64,000 nt of DNA from Leptodontidium sp. MPI-SDFR-AT-0119 (taxonomy: Eukaryota > Ascomycota > Leotiomycetes > Helotiales > Leptodontidiaceae). The translations under genes and the position numbers were made by a program. Under the pieces are notes generated by a model, which was given only the letters and a program-made list of their open reading frames with translations, was not told where the DNA came from and did no database searches. Positions 59,421 through 64,000 of this stretch are shown in pieces. The DNA lies in the NCBI GenBank assembly GCA_020726505.1, contig JAHLEZ010000007.1:496001-560000 (forward strand), given 5' to 3'. Positions within the stretch are counted from its first letter, which is position 1; every line of letters begins with the position of its first letter.

Positions 59421-61171
59421 TTCCTCGAGTGATGATGGGACGAGGCTGCGATTTAGAATTATGTGCTGATTTCGGCCGAGCGGCGCAATGTTTTTCCGAC
59501 CAGCCCCTGGTCACGGACTCTCTTCCCCCTGTTAAATTAACTCGCCTAAAGATTTGTTTACTATCTTGAACCAACAGTGCTGCTCTGTTTTTGTGATCGT
59601 CGTGCGATGTGATTTAGACAACGAATGCTCTCTGAAGCAACTGATATCCTAAATATGGTCATTGCAACACCGAAGTGGAGTATAGACTCGACAAATCCCA
59701 AATGACACCAAGGCAACGAGGTGGGCCAAATTCGCCTCTGGTGAAGAAGAGTACTTAGGTAGGTAAGGCAGTTAGTCTTCGCTCTCGTTACTACTTAGGT
59801 ATATCCATGAATGAGATATTATTTAAAGTTTCAAAATCATTTCAAAACATTCAATTGAAGGAAGAGCGGAGCTCGGGCTTAAGCAAGCCTTAGTTTTAGA
59901 CTTTAAAGCGAATCGTATAAGTAATAAAGTAACTCGATTCACCGGAGACGAATTCGCCCAGCCTCGCAATAACGTTCACATATAGTTTAGCATGAAGTAT
60001 GCAGAGCAGTAGAGAAATCCAATAAAGCTAATCAATTTCCCCTTTCAAACTTACTACTCTTCCTCAGCCAGTTCTTAAAATCATGCAACTCAGGCTCCAT
60101 CCTCCTACATTCATTAACATCGGCACAACCCCCTGATCCCGAAACCAATCAAACACCACCTCCGCCTCCTTGATCATAGGCTCGATACCTCTACCTCTAG
60201 CTCGGAGCTACTCCCAGCCAAGTAGTCGAACAATCTCGAGCAGGCTTGACACAATATGAAATCTGGGCTCACTTTGGCGAAGATTATAGCCGCAGAAGCT
60301 TGCCAGTGAAGCGAGAACTTGTCCCCGCTCTCTTTACTCTAACAAAAATTCAGGGATTATAAGGCAACCTTTTGTTTAGTGTCTCGATGTTATTATAGGA
60401 TGATTGCTATAAGGGAAAGACCCCTCTGGAGTAGATTAAGAAAGTGTTCACTTCAACGGTTGAAGTGAATTATTTGCAATCTCAAGTTGGTTCACCAGTC
60501 ACGAAATTGGATCGCCTCGGAGACTGATCGCCTTACCAATCTGGCCGGTATTGCAGGCCAGCTTCCGCAATTGCGGGAAAAGATATGCCTTGCTCGTATT
60601 TTGCAACAAAGCTTGCTATGAGAACGGAACAAAATTACCACTGACTTCCACTCACTGACAAGGTAGTGGCTCAATGCCAGATTTCGAGTCGACAGCTGAA
60701 GCCTGCCGGAGGCTCCAAGACATCGCATTGCCCAATTAGAGCATTACAAGGCTGAAATCCCTCTTTCAACACATCTAGAGAACCTTGAAGTACCCTGAGT
60801 TTAAAAGGCTTTAATGTCCGGTACTGTAAAAATATGGCGTGGGACCCCTGTTTCCACGAGGTCCGAGGCTACATCTATATCTGGGAAGGCACGAGAACTC
60901 GATCGCAGCTACCACGCAAGGAAAGAGCGCTCCAGTAGCACAATTAGCGTGTTTCTGTTTGTTTACCTGAAAGTCTGCGTCGCGTTCTGCTTTTCTTCTG
61001 CATATTCGCGACGCTCCATTGTAGGTGACCCCCAACACCACTCCGAGCATGCTCAAGTTTACTGATATCGCACAGAATATTACGTATTTATTAACCATTG
61101 CAGCAGTCCAGAATATTTCTCTTCTCAATCAACACCAGTTAAGATCCCCAGCCCTACTTTACCAAGCTAAT
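59421..61171. other. Intergenic region with a decayed coding fragment
   Basis: Apart from the fragment at 60032-60345 no gene is seen. A TAGGTA-type repeat lies near 59757-59768. The open frame preceding 61172 (from 61025) is considered leader. Confidence 0.5.
60032..60345 (-). pseudogene. Frameshifted gene fragment, possibly ankyrin-related
   Basis: On the minus strand three adjoining coding-like pieces lie in successive frames. The first, about 60345-60174, includes PDFILCQACSRLFDYLAGSS. The second, about 60188-60060, includes EPMIKEAEVVFDWFRDQG. The third includes ADVNECRRMEPELHDFKNWL and ends at TGA 60034-60032. No stop-free single frame covers them and no splice signals join them. The ADVN phrase recalls ankyrin repeats. 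It reads as a decayed 3' end of a gene; the parent family is uncertain. Confidence 0.35.
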
Positions 61172-62311
61172 ATGGCTTCAGCCGGACCATCTGTTTCGTC
61201 TTCCAGCTCGACCCAAGCTTCAACGCAGTCCTTGATTGCGATCATTAGGGAGAAACTAGGCTCTGGTGGACTTGCCGACACTATCACGTTGTCGAATTCG
61301 GAGGCACGGCTGGTTCTGCAGCTTCTGAAGTCGATACCGTCCACGGCGAATCCACCTCCTACGACTCCGAAGCAGGGGGAGGAGCAGGGGGAGGAGCAGG
61401 ACAAGAAACTGGGCAGGCTTGGGCTTACTCTTGATGAGTGGAAGGCATATGCGCGATTGGGGGACTACGCAGGTAAGATCTTTAATAACCTGAAGCATGT
61501 GGTGATCTCTCTGGGTCTTGCGCAACCAGGTGATAGCGGGACATGGGCCGAAGCTATTCGCTTGGGTGACAATGCTTCGACTCCTTGGTTGAGGTCTCTC
61601 AAGATCTCATTCGAGGCGTCAGCAAAGTGTCTAAGTGAGAAGCACGGCTTGTCGATCGAAGCATCCCGTCTTGCGGTAGACGAATACGCAGAGCGGAATC
61701 ATTTTTTTCATTCGGAGGCAGGACATCTGAAGGCTGCTCGCTGCTGGGCTTCCCTGGGCTCAGTGATAGCGAAGGATCTTCAGGACCTCCCGAGCTTCCT
61801 CCCCCCATCAATGATTGGCGACGCAGAAATTTATCGAGAGATCATTATGTACTACAGAGACAGGGTAGACGAGGAAAGAGTGGAGGCCGAGTCGACAGTG
61901 GTGGTGGCGGTCGACGACGCAAAGCTCTCTCTCGGTGGCCTTACCCTTGACGGAAACGACGATCCTAATGTATTTGGCACAACTGCCCCGACAGTCGACG
62001 ACCTCCCCAACTTTAATCCGTTTGCACAGGGTAGTACACCGCCGAAGCATGGTGCCTCAGAGCCCCTGGACGATGAACCCTCGTACAAAAAGGTGAAGAA
62101 GTCGACGGAGGATCTGTCGGACCAGATGTCGGAGCAGTTCGATGTATCTTTTGGGTACTTTAAAGCGGCAGCCATGGAATGCAAATCGGTGGACCCTCAA
62201 GCATGCCTCAAAACTCTTGCAACCCTCACTGAGCATATGTGCAACACGATTAAGAGTCAGTCCCGCAACAAGGCCAACAAGAAGAGCAAGGCAGCGGCGC
62301 CTGGTGTGTGA
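61172..62311 (+). CDS. Intronless unrecognised protein, 379 aa
   Basis: The ATG at 61172 starts MASAGPSVSSSSS, a Ser-rich leader, followed by a helical segment (LIAIIREKLGSGGLADTI), a Gln/Glu-rich linker and a predicted helical core from about residue 85 (LGLTLDEWKAYARLGDYAG, FEASAKCLSEKHGLS, AARCWASLGSVIAKDL). An acidic, Pro-rich middle follows, and a basic C-terminus (KANKKSKAAAPGV) with a KKVKKS cluster that could be a nuclear signal. Upstream in-frame codons to 61025 (including an ATG at 61049) give a 428-residue version, but that part looks like leader. The frame is long, GC-rich in third positions and clean of stops, so it is probably a real gene. It lacks introns in an intron-rich neighbourhood and lies beside decayed DNA, which hints at a mobile-element or lineage-specific origin, though no gag, CCHC or transposase motif is seen. 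Confidence 0.7.
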   Translation: MASAGPSVSSSSSTQASTQSLIAIIREKLGSGGLADTITLSNSEARLVLQLLKSIPSTANPPPTTPKQGEEQGEEQDKKLGRLGLTLDEWKAYARLGDYAGKIFNNLKHVVISLGLAQPGDSGTWAEAIRLGDNASTPWLRSLKISFEASAKCLSEKHGLSIEASRLAVDEYAERNHFFHSEAGHLKAARCWASLGSVIAKDLQDLPSFLPPSMIGDAEIYREIIMYYRDRVDEERVEAESTVVVAVDDAKLSLGGLTLDGNDDPNVFGTTAPTVDDLPNFNPFAQGSTPPKHGASEPLDDEPSYKKVKKSTEDLSDQMSEQFDVSFGYFKAAAMECKSVDPQACLKTLATLTEHMCNTIKSQSRNKANKKSKAAAPGV

Positions 62312-64000
62312 GAATTAGAATGTAAGTGGCCCCTTCCCACATGTTCGAGAATGCTTACTTTAGAGAGATCTTCTATCTTTATCCCACACTCTCACTTCTA
62401 TCACTAACCACCCACACTCGTTGTAACAAAAACCCTAGCCTGGTGATACCTCTATGTGGTGCTAGGGACTAGTAAACGCAAGTGCGCGATGCTAAGTAAC
62501 CGTCCACTCTCTCAGACCCTCCTTGAATTTTGTTCTTTCACATCTAATTGCCTTATCGTTCTTTCGATTCTTGGTGTGTTCAGCCTAACATCAGATTCTG
62601 GCCGGTTTATTTTCGATGGGGTTGTTTGAATTGAATGCTGATCGGGATTTCAGTGTGGCTACTTGCTGATGTAAAAGTGGGGAAAGTTCGTCGTCATAGT
62701 CATGTATTGTAGTCAGTGTTTGAATGAAAAAGAAAAGAAATTTTTTTTCTCGGAGCCTCTTCGACTCATCATCTTCATGCCTGAACAGATCCAATTTCTC
62801 ATCAATGTGGAGCGAACACAGAGATCAGCGCATACCAAGTGTCAAAACCATGGCCTGCGAGTTCTCACCTCCATTGGCAACAATTTTCTGTCAAGCTGGT
62901 GCCACTACGAACAATGTCAATCCCTTCCAAGTTCCGCTCTCCTGCACCTCAGGCTCCTTTGTCTGCGTAGTGCATAATTTTGCAAGAGGAACAATATCAA
63001 GTAGTTGGTTCCTAAGGCAATCTAGAAAATTAATATTCCATGTACAATACATAGCCAAATTTTTCCCTAGGTAAAATTAGACCTCGTCCAGCACCTATCT
63101 CTCAGCAAACAAAACCATCCCTTACCTTTAGAGTACTAGATTACTAACACAGTTCAACATAATACGCGTGACGCAAACTTCAAATGTAAAATATTCAAAC
63201 CTCTCCACGAAGGACTCACAGAACCAAAGAGAGGCTCGATGTGATAAAGATGAGTTGGAAGTTTAGCAATTAGAGGAAGCTCAAATATGTAACATTTTAG
63301 GTGAGTGGCGCTCGCTTAATTTCGCGTGTGGGTTAGCCATGTTATAATTCCATGATGTCGGAGGACGGAGATAGATAAGTGATAGTTGGAAAGGCAGCCG
63401 ACAAATCAATTTCCATGTTATTTTAGGGCAATCCGGGAGCTGGTGTAATGTGTCCGCCAAATACAGAGTTAGCAGGTTTCGACACCACAATTATGATTTA
63501 GAAGATTCCTCCGAATACAGTGAAGATGACCGGGGGGCGTAGAACAAAACCCAAAATCAGATTACCTCTACGCTTCCCCCAAAGATGGTGGGTTATTGCA
63601 GGGTAGTTTAACAACTCCAAAACAAATTGTGCTACTTCAGGCGCATATTTTGCCAATGCAAAGGTTTCGTTGAAATGATGTGCATCTCTACGCAGACCAT
63701 ATCCTCTCCTAATAATAAGCCTCGACAAAGTATAATCTATCCAGCCTTCCACTTACGCACCAAAGGGATTTCTGTAGTTACGAACATGGTTTCAAAAGTC
63801 CGTGCGTTCAGGCTATTTTTTTGGTCGTTAGCGAGCACCTTTTAGGATTCCAAAACCCGGAGTCATTGCTATCACTTCAAAAGATCTAGGTCACTTATAG
63901 TATTTAAAGCTTTAAATTCTTAGCACAACGATTTAATTAGTCAAATATTTATTCTTTTAACTACGATTTCGCAATAACGAAAATCTCATTCCCGATTTCC
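62312..64000. other. Gene-free right end
   Basis: This is the 3' flank of the intronless gene and AT-rich spacer to the window edge. Frames are short and unrecognised. Confidence 0.5.

Overview
The window is nuclear DNA of a filamentous ascomycete (Pezizomycotina). The evidence is: short spliceosomal introns of 49-153 bp with GT(A/G)NG(T/C) donors, CTAAC/CTGAT-type branch sites and YAG acceptors; a canonical fungal Zn(II)2Cys6 regulator; a DUF8021 secreted protein; a DUF7726 protein; and a Vip1/Asp1-type inositol pyrophosphate kinase/phosphatase. The protein set would suit a leotiomycete, but I cannot fix the genus. Gene density is low: about 14 credible protein genes in 64 kb, separated by multi-kilobase stretches with no convincing coding sequence. 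I found no tRNA, rRNA, CRISPR array or intact transposon.

Left part (1-16.2 kb): the 3' end of the PPIP5K gene runs off the left edge. About 8.5 kb of low-complexity, gene-poor DNA follows, then a 54-residue cysteine-rich protein behind a pyrimidine-rich leader of nearly 1 kb, then a minus-strand MOSC-domain gene whose third exon adds a predicted C-terminal membrane anchor. Middle left (16.2-28 kb): a 5.3-kb gene-free stretch, then a DUF8021 secreted protein, an F-box protein and a small VOC/glyoxalase-fold protein (all minus strand), with a pirin gene divergent from the VOC gene. Centre (28-47.8 kb): mostly gene-free or decayed DNA, with one well-formed three-exon Zn2Cys6 transcription factor and a few orphan coding-like pieces.

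Right part (47.8-64 kb): the most unusual locus is a tail-to-tail pair of cysteine-rich genes. One encodes a 253-residue protein. The other is a four-exon minus-strand gene whose reconstructed 961-residue product carries four complete Zn2Cys6-spaced clusters plus several half clusters, and ends in a very acidic tail. Known fungal zinc-cluster regulators normally carry a single cluster, and the loops here lack the usual basic residues, so this looks like an undescribed multi-cluster zinc protein. It is followed by a DUF7726 protein with a histone-H1-like basic N-terminus, an alpha/beta hydrolase, an unrecognised two-exon gene, a decayed fragment and an unrecognised intronless gene.

The genes do not form an obvious pathway or biosynthetic cluster. 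Exon joins were derived by eye from splice signals and reading frame. Every stated join restores an open frame whose total length is a multiple of three, but none has been checked against transcripts.
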